NCBI GenBank assembly: GCA_024103385.1
Contig: JAGFIT010000040.1
Location: 1-64,000 of the forward strand
Origin: Vicingus serpentipes
GTDB taxonomy: Bacteria; Bacteroidota; Bacteroidia; Flavobacteriales_E; Vicingaceae
DNA: 64,000 bases
Reading direction: 5' to 3'
The position numbers and the translations under genes were made by a program. A model generated the notes under the pieces. It was not told the origin of the DNA. It saw only the letters and a program-made list of their open reading frames with translations, and searched no databases. This document shows positions 35,247-43,434 of the stretch, one piece after another. Every line of letters begins with the position of its first letter. Position 1 is the first letter of the stretch.

Positions 35247-35909
35247 ATGGAACATAAATTTATTCCCTTTTCTCAAAAAGAGTTAACAAAAGAAGAACAA
35301 TTAAGTAATAGCAGATCGTTTTTTAAATTAATGGATCAAAGACGATCTATTCGTGAATTTTCGGATGAACCTATAGCTGTTGAGGTAATTGAAAACATTA
35401 TTAAAACAGCATCTACTGCTCCATCAGGAGCTCATAAGCAACCGTGGACATTTTGTGTAGTAACTAATCCTGAGCTAAAAAAGAAAATTAGAGCGGCAGC
35501 AGAAAAAGAAGAAAAAGAAAATTATTCTACTCGAATGAGTGATCGTTGGAAGGAAGATTTAGCTCCTTTTGGAACGGATTGGGAAAAACCATTTATAGAA
35601 AAAGTTCCTTATATCATTGTTTTATTTAAGAGAGTGCATGAGACAATTGAGGGCGAAAAGAGAAACAATTACTATGTTAACGAATCAGTTGGTATTGCCG
35701 CAGGTATGTTAATAGCTGCAATCCACAATGCTGGTTTGGCAACATTAACTCACACACCAAGCCCTATGAATTTTTTGGCACAATTGTTAAATCGACCAGA
35801 AAATGAACGCGCATTTCTCTTATTACCCGTAGGACATCCGCAAAAAAATGCTCTAGTACCTGATATCCAGCGGAAAAGCTTAAACGAGGTAATGGTTTGT
35901 TATAAATAA
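35247..35909 (+). CDS. Nitroreductase-family FMN protein
   Basis: RRSIREFSDEPI near residues 31-42 and TAPSGAHKQPWTFCVV near 57-72 are the FMN-binding signatures. IAAGMLIAAIHNAGLATLTHTPSP is the second conserved stretch. At 220 residues it resembles the subgroup that includes iodotyrosine deiodinase-like and BluB-like reductases, so the substrate is open. It lies between purN and acpP with its own short divergent promoter region (TATCTTCA at 35220-35227 is a partial -7 match). Confidence 0.88.
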   Translation: MEHKFIPFSQKELTKEEQLSNSRSFFKLMDQRRSIREFSDEPIAVEVIENIIKTASTAPSGAHKQPWTFCVVTNPELKKKIRAAAEKEEKENYSTRMSDRWKEDLAPFGTDWEKPFIEKVPYIIVLFKRVHETIEGEKRNNYYVNESVGIAAGMLIAAIHNAGLATLTHTPSPMNFLAQLLNRPENERAFLLLPVGHPQKNALVPDIQRKSLNEVMVCYK

Positions 35910-35996
35910 TGATAAATAATTTTGATTATGTAGAGATAAATAATTTTCTTTGCACCGTATAATATAAAGTATAAAAACTAAATAAAACAAAATAAC

Positions 35997-36233
35997 ATGG
36001 CAGATATCGCAGGAAGTGTAAAATCAATTATCGTTGACAAATTAGGAGTTGATGAAAATGAAGTAACAATGGAAGCAAGCTTTACTAATGATTTAGGAGC
36101 GGATTCATTAGATACTGTGGAATTAATTATGGAATTTGAAAAAGAATTCAATATTGCTATCCCAGATGACCAAGCAGAAAAAATTGCTACAGTAGGAGAT
36201 GCTGTAAAATACATCGAAGATAACGCTAAATAA
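35997..36233 (+). CDS. acpP: Acyl carrier protein
   Basis: Carries growing acyl chains on 4'-phosphopantetheine attached to Ser37 in [12 protein letters not shown]. The acidic 78-residue protein is fully typical. It is followed by a strong hairpin and then fabF, so the hairpin probably lets acpP mRNA exceed that of fabF-rnc. Confidence 0.97.
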   Translation: MADIAGSVKSIIVDKLGVDENEVTMEASFTNDLGADSLDTVELIMEFEKEFNIAIPDDQAEKIATVGDAVKYIEDNAK

Positions 36234-36252
36234 CAAACTTTTTAAGTTCTAT

Positions 36253-36295
36253 CCGAAAATGCTTTGAATGGAAATTCAAAGCTTTTTCGGTTTAT
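36253..36295 (+). terminator. Terminator/attenuator between acpP and fabF
   Basis: A 16-pair stem with one T-T mismatch (36253-36269 with 36274-36290), a GGAA loop and a trailing TTTAT. It lies 19 bases after the acpP stop and 23 before the fabF ATG. Confidence 0.75.
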
Positions 36296-36317
36296 ATCAA
36301 CTAAAGTTAACTAGCAA

Positions 36318-37571
36318 ATGGAATTAAAGAGAGTTGTAGTTACAGGTATTGGTGCGATTACACCATTAGGAAAAACTTTCCCTGAGACGTGGGAAAACTT
36401 AAAAAAAGGAGTGAGCGGTTGTGCGCCTATTACTCGTTATGACGCATCAAAATTCAAAACTCAATTTGCATGTGAAGTAAAAGATTACGATGTAGCAGAT
36501 TATTTTGATAGAAAAGAAGCTCGAAAAATAGACCCTTATACTCAATTTGCTTTAATAGCTTCTAAAGAAGCGGTGGCAGATTCCAAAATAGATATAGAAA
36601 CTGTTAATAAAGATAGGGTTGGAGTAATTTGGGGATCTGGAATTGGAGGTATCAAAACTTTTCAAGATGAGGTAGCTAATTTTGTTGGAGGAGATGGAAC
36701 ACCTCGTTTTAATCCTTTCTTTATTCCTAAAATGATTGCAGACATTGCTTCTGGATTAATTTCTATGGAATTTGGTTTTAGAGGGCCGAATTTTACTACT
36801 GTTGCAGCATGTGCTTCTTCAACTAATGCATTAATTGATGCCTTTAATTATATTCGATTAGGTAAAGCTGATATTATTGTTTCTGGTGGTTCTGAAGCTT
36901 CAATTTATGAAGCTGGTATGGGAGGTTTTAATGCTATGCACGCTTTATCAACTAGAAATGATTCGCCAGAAACAGCTTCTCGCCCTTTTGATAAAGACAG
37001 AGACGGTTTTGTGATGGGTGAAGGAGGAGCTGCATTAATCTTAGAAGAGTATGAACATGCAATAGCAAGAGGAGCTAAGATTTATGCTGAGGTTGTAGGT
37101 GGAGGGTTATCTGCTGATGCACATCATATGACAGCACCCCATCCAGAAGGACTAGGAGCTAACAATGTTATGAAAAATGCATTAGAGGATGCTGGAATGC
37201 AGCCCGATGAAATAGACTATATCAATGTGCATGGAACATCAACACCTTTGGGGGATATTGCAGAATCTCAAGCAATTTTGGCTGTTTTTGGAGAACATGC
37301 TTACAAGTTGAATATTAGCTCTACAAAATCGATGACAGGGCACTTATTAGGAGCTGCGGGAGCATTAGAATCTATAGCAGCTGTTATGGCGGTGAAAGAA
37401 AATATAGTTCCTCCTACCATTAATCATTTTACGGATGATGAGGCTTTTGATCCAAAATTGAATTTTACTTTTAATAAAGCTCAAGAAAGAGAAGTAAGAG
37501 CTTCATTGAGCAATACTTTTGGATTTGGAGGACATAACGCTTCAGTTATTTTTAAAAAATACAACGGCTAA
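36318..37571 (+). CDS. fabF: Beta-ketoacyl-ACP synthase II
   Basis: Condenses malonyl-ACP with acyl-ACP in fatty acid elongation. The catalytic Cys165 lies in TVAACASSTNAL. The two active His are in NVHGTSTPLGD (about 305) and TGHLLGAAGALE (about 342). The 417-residue length is standard. rnc begins directly at its stop codon, so the two are translationally close. Confidence 0.97.
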   Translation: MELKRVVVTGIGAITPLGKTFPETWENLKKGVSGCAPITRYDASKFKTQFACEVKDYDVADYFDRKEARKIDPYTQFALIASKEAVADSKIDIETVNKDRVGVIWGSGIGGIKTFQDEVANFVGGDGTPRFNPFFIPKMIADIASGLISMEFGFRGPNFTTVAACASSTNALIDAFNYIRLGKADIIVSGGSEASIYEAGMGGFNAMHALSTRNDSPETASRPFDKDRDGFVMGEGGAALILEEYEHAIARGAKIYAEVVGGGLSADAHHMTAPHPEGLGANNVMKNALEDAGMQPDEIDYINVHGTSTPLGDIAESQAILAVFGEHAYKLNISSTKSMTGHLLGAAGALESIAAVMAVKENIVPPTINHFTDDEAFDPKLNFTFNKAQEREVRASLSNTFGFGGHNASVIFKKYNG

Positions 37572-38270
37572 TTGGCGTTTTTTAATGTCTTTAAAAGAAA
37601 AACAGAATTCGCTCTAACTTTAGAGCGAATTCTTGGTTTTTTACCCCAGCATCTTCAGTTTTACCAACAAGCGTTTACACATAAATCTGTAATTAAAGAC
37701 ACCGATAAGCAGTTTTTTGAAAGCAACGAAAGGTTGGAATTTTTAGGGGATGCTATTCTGAGTGCTATTGTATCCCATTATCTTTTTAATAAATTTCCTT
37801 TTGAGGATGAAGGCTTTTTAACCCAATTACGATCACGATTGGTAAGCAGAAAAACCTTGAACGATTTAGGGGTTAAAATAGGATTAAATGCTTTTGTTAA
37901 AGCAAAATTAGATAAGGAAAGTAAAACAATCTATGGAGATGCATTAGAAGCTCTAATAGGAGCGATATATCTAGATAGAGGTTATTCTTATGCTGAAAAA
38001 TTTGTTGTCCAACAATTAATTCAAACACATTTAGATATTGATGCAATTATTCAAACCGAAACAGATTTTAAAAGTAGGGTGTTGGAATGGACTCAAAGAG
38101 AAAAACAGCCACTCGAGTTTAGAATAACGGAGCAGGAAGAAAAAAATACGAAGCTTTTTACTGCAGAATTATTTATCGATGGGGTAGGTAAAGGAAAAGG
38201 AACAGCTTACTCTAAGAAAAAAGCAGAACAATTAGCTGCAGAACAATTTTTTAAGGAAATAAAAGAGTGA
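37572..38270 (+). CDS. rnc: Ribonuclease III
   Basis: Cleaves double-stranded RNA in rRNA and mRNA processing. The signature NERLEFLGDAIL is at 52-63 and the second acidic site in YGDALEALIGAIYLDRG; a C-terminal dsRNA-binding domain ends the protein (AYSKKKAEQLAAEQFF). It starts with TTG directly after the fabF stop, with no gap. The next gene is convergent and ends 6 bp away. Confidence 0.95.
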   Translation: MAFFNVFKRKTEFALTLERILGFLPQHLQFYQQAFTHKSVIKDTDKQFFESNERLEFLGDAILSAIVSHYLFNKFPFEDEGFLTQLRSRLVSRKTLNDLGVKIGLNAFVKAKLDKESKTIYGDALEALIGAIYLDRGYSYAEKFVVQQLIQTHLDIDAIIQTETDFKSRVLEWTQREKQPLEFRITEQEEKNTKLFTAELFIDGVGKGKGTAYSKKKAEQLAAEQFFKEIKE

Positions 38271-38276
38271 GTTGAT

Positions 38277-39380
38277 TTAAATCAATTTATATAATTTTCC
38301 AGGAAGCGATTTTACAACACCATTAAACTCTAAGTTTAATAATAATGTTGCTGTTTTACTCATGGGTAATTTTGCTTGTAAAGCAAGATTATCAATACTT
38401 TCCTTTCCTTGTTGGGAAAGAATGTGAGTAATTATTTTTTCTTCTTCATTCAAATCAACAAACAACTGAGTTTGTGGAGAAGCTTCTTTTTTATTAGCTT
38501 CCCATCCCATGATGTATTCAATATCCTTAACAGATTGTATTAATGCTGCTTTGTGGTTTTTAATTAAATTATTACAACCTTCAGATTGACTATCAGTTAA
38601 TCGACCGGGCAAAGCAAAAACATCCCTGTTGTAATCATTAGCGATATGAGCTGTAATTAAAGAACCTCCTTTTTTGCTAGATTCAATAACAATGGTGAGA
38701 TCGGATAAGCCAGCAACGATTCTATTCCGTTTAGGAAAATTTTCCCGATCAGGATTGGTACCACTTTTATAATCAGAAATTAAGCCTCCATGTTCTAGCA
38801 TTTGCTTAGCTACAGATGTGTGTTGTGCTGGATAGGTTCGGTCTAATCCATGAGCCAATACAGCAGCAGTTGAAATGTTATTTTGGATTGACGCTTTGTG
38901 TGCACAAACATCTATCCCGTAAGCTAAACCACTTATAATTAAAGGGTCGTGAGGGATTAATTCATTAATAATTTTTTCACAAAACTCTTTGCCATAATCA
39001 GTTGGTTTTCGGGTTCCTACAACACTAATCACCTTAGGGTTATTAAAATTGATTTCTCCCTTTGTGTAGAGAATAACTGGGGAATCTTCACAATGCAACA
39101 AACGGTTGGGATAAGATTTATCTAAGTAAAAAAGAGGGGTAATATCGTTGCTTTCAATGAATTTAATTTCTTTTTCAGCAACAGCTAAAGCGTTATCTCT
39201 ACCCTTAGTAATACTTTCTGCATAAACACTTCCAATACCAGGTACTTTTTCGAGCAGCTGCTTTTTTTCTTTTAACACTTGTTCAGCACTACCACAATAA
39301 GCAATTAATTTTTTAGCAGTAATATCTCCTATATTCGGTAAAGAAGTAATAGCAATATTATATAGCAATTCATCGTTCAT
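38277..39380 (-). CDS. dprA: DNA-processing protein DprA (Smf)
   Basis: Binds incoming single-stranded DNA and loads RecA during transformation. An N-terminal helix-hairpin-helix region (LPNIGDITAKKLIAYCG) precedes the extended Rossmann domain with VSVVGTRKPTDYG, ISGLAYGID, ERENFPKRNRIVAGLS-like and SKKGGSLITA motifs. A C-terminal winged-helix-like domain (about 305-367) completes the 367-residue protein. Single gene, convergent with rnc. Confidence 0.95.
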   Translation of the reverse strand: MNDELLYNIAITSLPNIGDITAKKLIAYCGSAEQVLKEKKQLLEKVPGIGSVYAESITKGRDNALAVAEKEIKFIESNDITPLFYLDKSYPNRLLHCEDSPVILYTKGEINFNNPKVISVVGTRKPTDYGKEFCEKIINELIPHDPLIISGLAYGIDVCAHKASIQNNISTAAVLAHGLDRTYPAQHTSVAKQMLEHGGLISDYKSGTNPDRENFPKRNRIVAGLSDLTIVIESSKKGGSLITAHIANDYNRDVFALPGRLTDSQSEGCNNLIKNHKAALIQSVKDIEYIMGWEANKKEASPQTQLFVDLNEEEKIITHILSQQGKESIDNLALQAKLPMSKTATLLLNLEFNGVVKSLPGKLYKLI

Positions 39381-39403
39381 AGCTCAGTAAAATTAGCTAT
39401 TTT

Positions 39404-39411
39404 TATCCTTG
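39404..39411 (+). promoter_or_regulatory. Probable -7 box for kdsB
   Basis: TATCCTTG differs from TAnnTTTG at one position and lies 26 bases before the ATG at 39438. Confidence 0.35.
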
Positions 39412-39437
39412 AAGTATTTAATAAGTATCCATTAAAA

Positions 39438-40172
39438 ATGAAAATATTAGGGATTATTCCTTCACGTTATGGCTCAACTCGTTTCCCAGGAAAACCACTA
39501 ATTGATATTAATGGAAAATCGATGATACAACGCGTATATGAACAAGCTCAACAAGCAGGTCATTTAACGGACGTTGTGGTAGCAACAGATGATAATAGAA
39601 TTGTTGAACACGTAAAAAAATTTAATGGAAAGGTAATACTAACTTCTTCTCATCACGAAAGTGGAACGGATAGGTGTGCTGAAGTAATAGAAAAAGTGGA
39701 GAATGAATTTCAAGTGGTTATCAACATTCAAGGAGATGAACCTTTTATTGATCCCGAGCAAATTAATCAATTGTGCCAATGTTTTGATGATGAACAAACA
39801 GATATAGCTACGCTTATTAAGAAAATTGACAATAAAGAAGAATTATTTAATCCTAACAAACCGAAAGTAGTTATTGATGAAAATCATTTCGCGATGCTGT
39901 TCAGTAGAGCAGCCATTCCTTACCTAAAAGAGTGGGATAAGGAACTATGGTTAAATAAACATACTTATTTTAAACACATAGGTATATATGGCTATAGGGT
40001 AGAGGTGTTGAAAAAAATTGCAGTTCTACCTGTTTCTAAGTTAGAAAAAGCAGAGGGGTTAGAACAATTACGCTGGTTGGAAAATGGTTTCAACATAAAA
40101 GTGACAGAAACTACTCATGAAGCAATTTCTATTGATACTCCAGAAGATTTAGAGAAAATCACTTTTAAATAG
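39438..40172 (+). CDS. kdsB: 3-deoxy-manno-octulosonate cytidylyltransferase
   Basis: Makes CMP-Kdo for lipopolysaccharide core synthesis. The N-terminal IIPSRYGSTRFPGKPL is the nucleotide-binding signature, and INIQGDEPFIDP and FKHIGIYGYR are the conserved substrate motifs. The length, 244 residues, is standard. It shows that this organism makes Kdo-containing LPS. The next gene follows after 37 bp with its own weak promoter. Confidence 0.95.
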   Translation: MKILGIIPSRYGSTRFPGKPLIDINGKSMIQRVYEQAQQAGHLTDVVVATDDNRIVEHVKKFNGKVILTSSHHESGTDRCAEVIEKVENEFQVVINIQGDEPFIDPEQINQLCQCFDDEQTDIATLIKKIDNKEELFNPNKPKVVIDENHFAMLFSRAAIPYLKEWDKELWLNKHTYFKHIGIYGYRVEVLKKIAVLPVSKLEKAEGLEQLRWLENGFNIKVTETTHEAISIDTPEDLEKITFK

Positions 40173-40209
40173 CTACGGTTTTCTTTATTTTTATAAATTC
40201 GCAGACCCA

Positions 40210-41265
40210 ATGAAGATCGATCAATACATATCAGAATTATTGTTTCAGTACGATTGTGTTATTGTTCCTGAATTAGGTGGTTTTGTAGGGAATTATAAAC
40301 CTGCTAGTATTCAATCTATCCAAAATACGTTCAATCCCCCTTCCAAACAAATATCATTTAATAGGCACTTAAATAGTAATGATGGATTATTGGCGAATCA
40401 TATTGCGCAGAAAGAAAACGTTAGTTATGATAGAGCATGCGAAGAAATTAATGCATTTACTCTAGCTATTCAACAACGATTAAACGCTAAAGAAAGTGTT
40501 TTGATGGAAGAAGTGGGAACACTTTTTTTAGATACTGAAAATAGAATTCAATTTGAACCGAAGCTATCTACCAATTATTTGTTAGCTTCTTATGGTTTGA
40601 CTTCTTTTCAAAAATCACCTATTAAAAGAGCAACATTAGAAGATAAAATCACAAAAGAATTTAAAGATAGAACTACACCTTTAAAGGTTGTTAAAGAAGG
40701 CAATACATCCACTAAAAAATGGATGTTAACGGCTGCCATAACAATTCCTTTTATCTTTTTTTCGATATGGATACCGTCTAAATATAATTTAGGAGGAGAT
40801 ATTAATTATGCGCACCTTAATCCTTTTAAACCAACACCAGCATCAGTTTATTCGGAAAGAACGGCTGTCCCGGTATTTGAAGAAGTTGACGAAAATGACA
40901 TTCAAAGCCAGTTGCTTTCTAGCTCAGAAGACGCTTATTTTGTTAAGGTTGCGTTTGCAAAAAACGGTACACCAGTTACCATTAAACTAAAAGAGCAACC
41001 AACTATTGAAGCCGTTTCAACTTTTGTAGCTACGAACAAAAAAGAGTTGCAATATCATTTAGTTAGCGGGTGTTTTTCTAAAAAAAGTAATGCGAAACAA
41101 ATGGTAAAGAGTTTAAAAGAGGAAGGGTTTAATGCATGGATTGTCGGTAAAAGAAAAGGGTTGTGGACAGTAAGTTGTAATAGTTTTGCTACTCGAAGAG
41201 AAGCAGTAGATGCTTTAGCAGATGCAAGATTTAGTAATGTTAAAGTTTGGGTTTTAAATTACTAG
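40210..41265 (+). CDS. HU/CCDC81-like and SPOR-domain membrane protein
   Basis: The N-terminal about 125 residues (MKIDQYISELLFQYDCVIVPELGGF...) match the paired HU-like domains of the prokaryotic CCDC81 type. A single transmembrane segment follows (about 169-186), then a linker, and a C-terminal SPOR domain (about 270-351; YHLVSGCFSKKSNAKQMVKSL). SPOR domains bind denuded septal peptidoglycan. The topology suggests a cytoplasmic HU-like part linked through the membrane to the cell wall at the division site. This layout is frequent in Bacteroidota; the molecular role is not established. It ends 2 bp from the convergent lipoprotein gene. Confidence 0.85.
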   Translation: MKIDQYISELLFQYDCVIVPELGGFVGNYKPASIQSIQNTFNPPSKQISFNRHLNSNDGLLANHIAQKENVSYDRACEEINAFTLAIQQRLNAKESVLMEEVGTLFLDTENRIQFEPKLSTNYLLASYGLTSFQKSPIKRATLEDKITKEFKDRTTPLKVVKEGNTSTKKWMLTAAITIPFIFFSIWIPSKYNLGGDINYAHLNPFKPTPASVYSERTAVPVFEEVDENDIQSQLLSSSEDAYFVKVAFAKNGTPVTIKLKEQPTIEAVSTFVATNKKELQYHLVSGCFSKKSNAKQMVKSLKEEGFNAWIVGKRKGLWTVSCNSFATRREAVDALADARFSNVKVWVLNY

Positions 41266-41267
41266 AG

Positions 41268-42875
41268 CTATTCATTAATTTTCCAATTAATTTCATTGTC
41301 CCAGTTGGCTCGGATATTAATTTCTTTTTTATAAAGAATGACTTTTTCAGGCTGTTGATTTTTAAAGTAATCACCCGTATCCCATTTTCCATTTTGGTTA
41401 GTATCAATAATTAATTTTAGGTGGTATATTCCAGGACGAAGATATTTGTAAGTTGTTTTGGTAATTGTTGAATAACTATTTTCTGAAACTAGTTTCTTAT
41501 CCATGAACAGCTGTATAATATATTGTTCTTCAAAGTTAGGAGTAAGGGTTAATAATATATTACCATAATCTTCAGCACTTTTTGTTGTAAACGAAAGTGA
41601 AATACTATCATTGTGTAACCCATAAATATCTGTGGCACTAAAAGAAGGAATCAATAATTGATAGCTGGTGTTTTCTTTGAAAGCATACTGGAGCATAAAT
41701 TTTCTAGAGCTTTTATCTCTAATAGTGAAGGAGAAATTGACAGAAATACTATCTTCTAGAAGTTGAACCTTTTGCGTATCTATCTCAACAACTGGCCGAT
41801 TGGCTGTTAATAATATGGGCTGATTTAAATCAAAATTAGATGTGATATTACTTTGTATAATAAGTGCAGAATCTTTTAACTCTTGAACACGCTTAATGCG
41901 TATGGTGTCATTTAGAGTATGTTTATCAGATAATAGCAAATCTAAAAATGGGAGTTCATTATTCAATTTTAACCATAAGGTAAGGCTGTCTTCTTTTTCA
42001 TTTTTTTCCTCTAACAACGAAATTTCTTCTGGAGGAATATTCAGAGGGGTTATTTTTAAATCCTTAGGAGGCTGATTAAAAGCAATATCTACTTTACCGT
42101 ATTGTTTATGCGCCACTTCTTTGATGTATTGTTTTTGATGGGTTTCTTCAAATAAATATATTTGATTGTTGGCTTGAGAAGAAGTCAAATGAATAATATC
42201 CTCTTTAAAACCTATCTTTTCATTTGGTAAATCATACAAGTAATTACTGTTAATGTCTTTTAAAGCAAATAACTTATACTTGCCTTTAGCAATATTTGTT
42301 AGCTCATATTGCCCTTCTTTATTGGTTAGAGCGATATAATTGGGCAATTCTTTTAAAGGAACAGAATCGTGGTATTGTTTATATAGCAAAACATAAATTT
42401 TTTCTTCAGGAGCTAGATTAGAAGCATTTAGAATATTTCCGGAGTATGAAAGAGAATCTAAAAAATTTCCTGTTGAGAAAACAAATTTATAGTTAGGGAA
42501 ACTGTTGTTTTCTGTGATATCACAAATGGCATTTCCAAAATTAATGCTGTAAGTGGTGTTAGGAGCTAAATTGTTGGGCAATTTGAGGATTAACTTTTTT
42601 CCTTTTGCTAAAACTTCTGGTTTAGGATTTATTATAGGGGAAATGATGAGTTGACTGTTTAAATTCATTAATTGGATAAATTCATTAAATTCAATCGTAA
42701 TTGTTGTTACATCAAAATTTACGGATTTATTAAGAGGAACACTTCTTACTTCTTGAGGTGGAGTAACGTCTTTTTCTCCACCACTTAAAGGAACAATTTG
42801 CGCGCAGGAGTATAATAGGAGTAACAAAAAAAATAATGAATATTCAAATAAAGGGTATGAAGTTTTTTTTTTCAC
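41268..42875 (-). CDS. Ig-like-domain lipoprotein
   Basis: The GTG at 42875 starts a lipoprotein signal with lipobox LLYSC (Cys24). The N-terminal mature part is a Big_5/SbsA-like Ig domain (VTPPQEVRSVPLNKSVNF...FSTGN). A carnitine/CNA-B-like beta domain (KEGQYELTNIAKGKYKLFALKD) and further beta regions follow. The C-terminal TNQNGKWDTGDY looks like a calcium-binding loop. Bacteroidota genomes usually have one such protein, of unknown role, on the outer membrane. Its start overlaps the stop of the upstream reductase by four bases (GTGA), so the two genes are translationally coupled. Confidence 0.82.
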   Translation of the reverse strand: MKKKTSYPLFEYSLFFLLLLLYSCAQIVPLSGGEKDVTPPQEVRSVPLNKSVNFDVTTITIEFNEFIQLMNLNSQLIISPIINPKPEVLAKGKKLILKLPNNLAPNTTYSINFGNAICDITENNSFPNYKFVFSTGNFLDSLSYSGNILNASNLAPEEKIYVLLYKQYHDSVPLKELPNYIALTNKEGQYELTNIAKGKYKLFALKDINSNYLYDLPNEKIGFKEDIIHLTSSQANNQIYLFEETHQKQYIKEVAHKQYGKVDIAFNQPPKDLKITPLNIPPEEISLLEEKNEKEDSLTLWLKLNNELPFLDLLLSDKHTLNDTIRIKRVQELKDSALIIQSNITSNFDLNQPILLTANRPVVEIDTQKVQLLEDSISVNFSFTIRDKSSRKFMLQYAFKENTSYQLLIPSFSATDIYGLHNDSISLSFTTKSAEDYGNILLTLTPNFEEQYIIQLFMDKKLVSENSYSTITKTTYKYLRPGIYHLKLIIDTNQNGKWDTGDYFKNQQPEKVILYKKEINIRANWDNEINWKINE

Positions 42876-43357
42876 AAAAAAGAGGTGATTAATTGACTAA
42901 CTTCAGTTAAGTATTTTTCATCAATTTGATCAAAATTATTAAGCTCATCACTATCTATATCTAATACTAACGCTACCTCATTATTTTTGTTAAATATTGG
43001 AAGTACAATTTCAGATTTTGTAGCCGAACTACAAGCAATGTGACCAGGAAATTCATCAACATTGGGAACAATGATTACTTTTTCTTCTTTCCAAGAAGTA
43101 CCACAAACCCCTTTTCCTTTTGCAATTCGAGTGCAAGCAATTGGTCCTTGAAAAGGCCCCAGTACCAATTCCTCTTTTTTTACAAAATAAACACCTACCC
43201 AAAAAAAGTGAAATGAATATTTTAGAACAGCAATAATATTGGCAAGGTTGGCTATTAGGTCGCTTTCAGATTCAACAAGCGCTTTCATTTGAGGAAGCAA
43301 TTCCTTGTATTTTTCTTCTTTTGAAAGAGAATGGGATATAATTAACTCTTCTACCAT
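42872..43357 (-). CDS. msrC: Free methionine-R-sulfoxide reductase (GAF domain)
   Basis: Reduces free methionine-R-sulfoxide with thioredoxin. The GAF-fold protein has Cys75, Cys85 and Cys109 (GPIACTRI, KGVCGTSW, FPGHIACSS). The spacing of 10 and 24 residues equals that of the three redox Cys in E. coli fRMsr (84, 94, 118). The ATG at 43357 is chosen: an upstream ATG at 43399 would put the promoter box inside the gene. It is translationally coupled to the Ig-like lipoprotein. Confidence 0.9.
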   Translation of the reverse strand: MVEELIISHSLSKEEKYKELLPQMKALVESESDLIANLANIIAVLKYSFHFFWVGVYFVKKEELVLGPFQGPIACTRIAKGKGVCGTSWKEEKVIIVPNVDEFPGHIACSSATKSEIVLPIFNKNNEVALVLDIDSDELNNFDQIDEKYLTEVSQLITSFL

Positions 43358-43361
43358 AATA

Positions 43362-43369
43362 CAAATATA
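43362..43369 (-). promoter_or_regulatory. -7 box for msrC; leaderless geometry
   Basis: The minus strand reads TATATTTG and is separated from the ATG at 43357 by four bases, the same spacing as for tetR and the glycosyltransferase. Confidence 0.55.
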
Positions 43370-43388
43370 GTTAACGGAGTAAAAAAAA

Positions 43389-43412
43389 AGGTAAATCACA
43401 CAAATGATTTAC
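43389..43412 (-). terminator. Terminator of the 921-residue cargo gene
   Basis: GGTAAATC (43389-43396) pairs with GATTTACC (43405-43412). The flanking A-run at 43381-43388 becomes a U-run in the minus-strand transcript. Confidence 0.7.
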
Positions 43413-43434
43413 CCTTTTTCTTAGGAATATTTGT

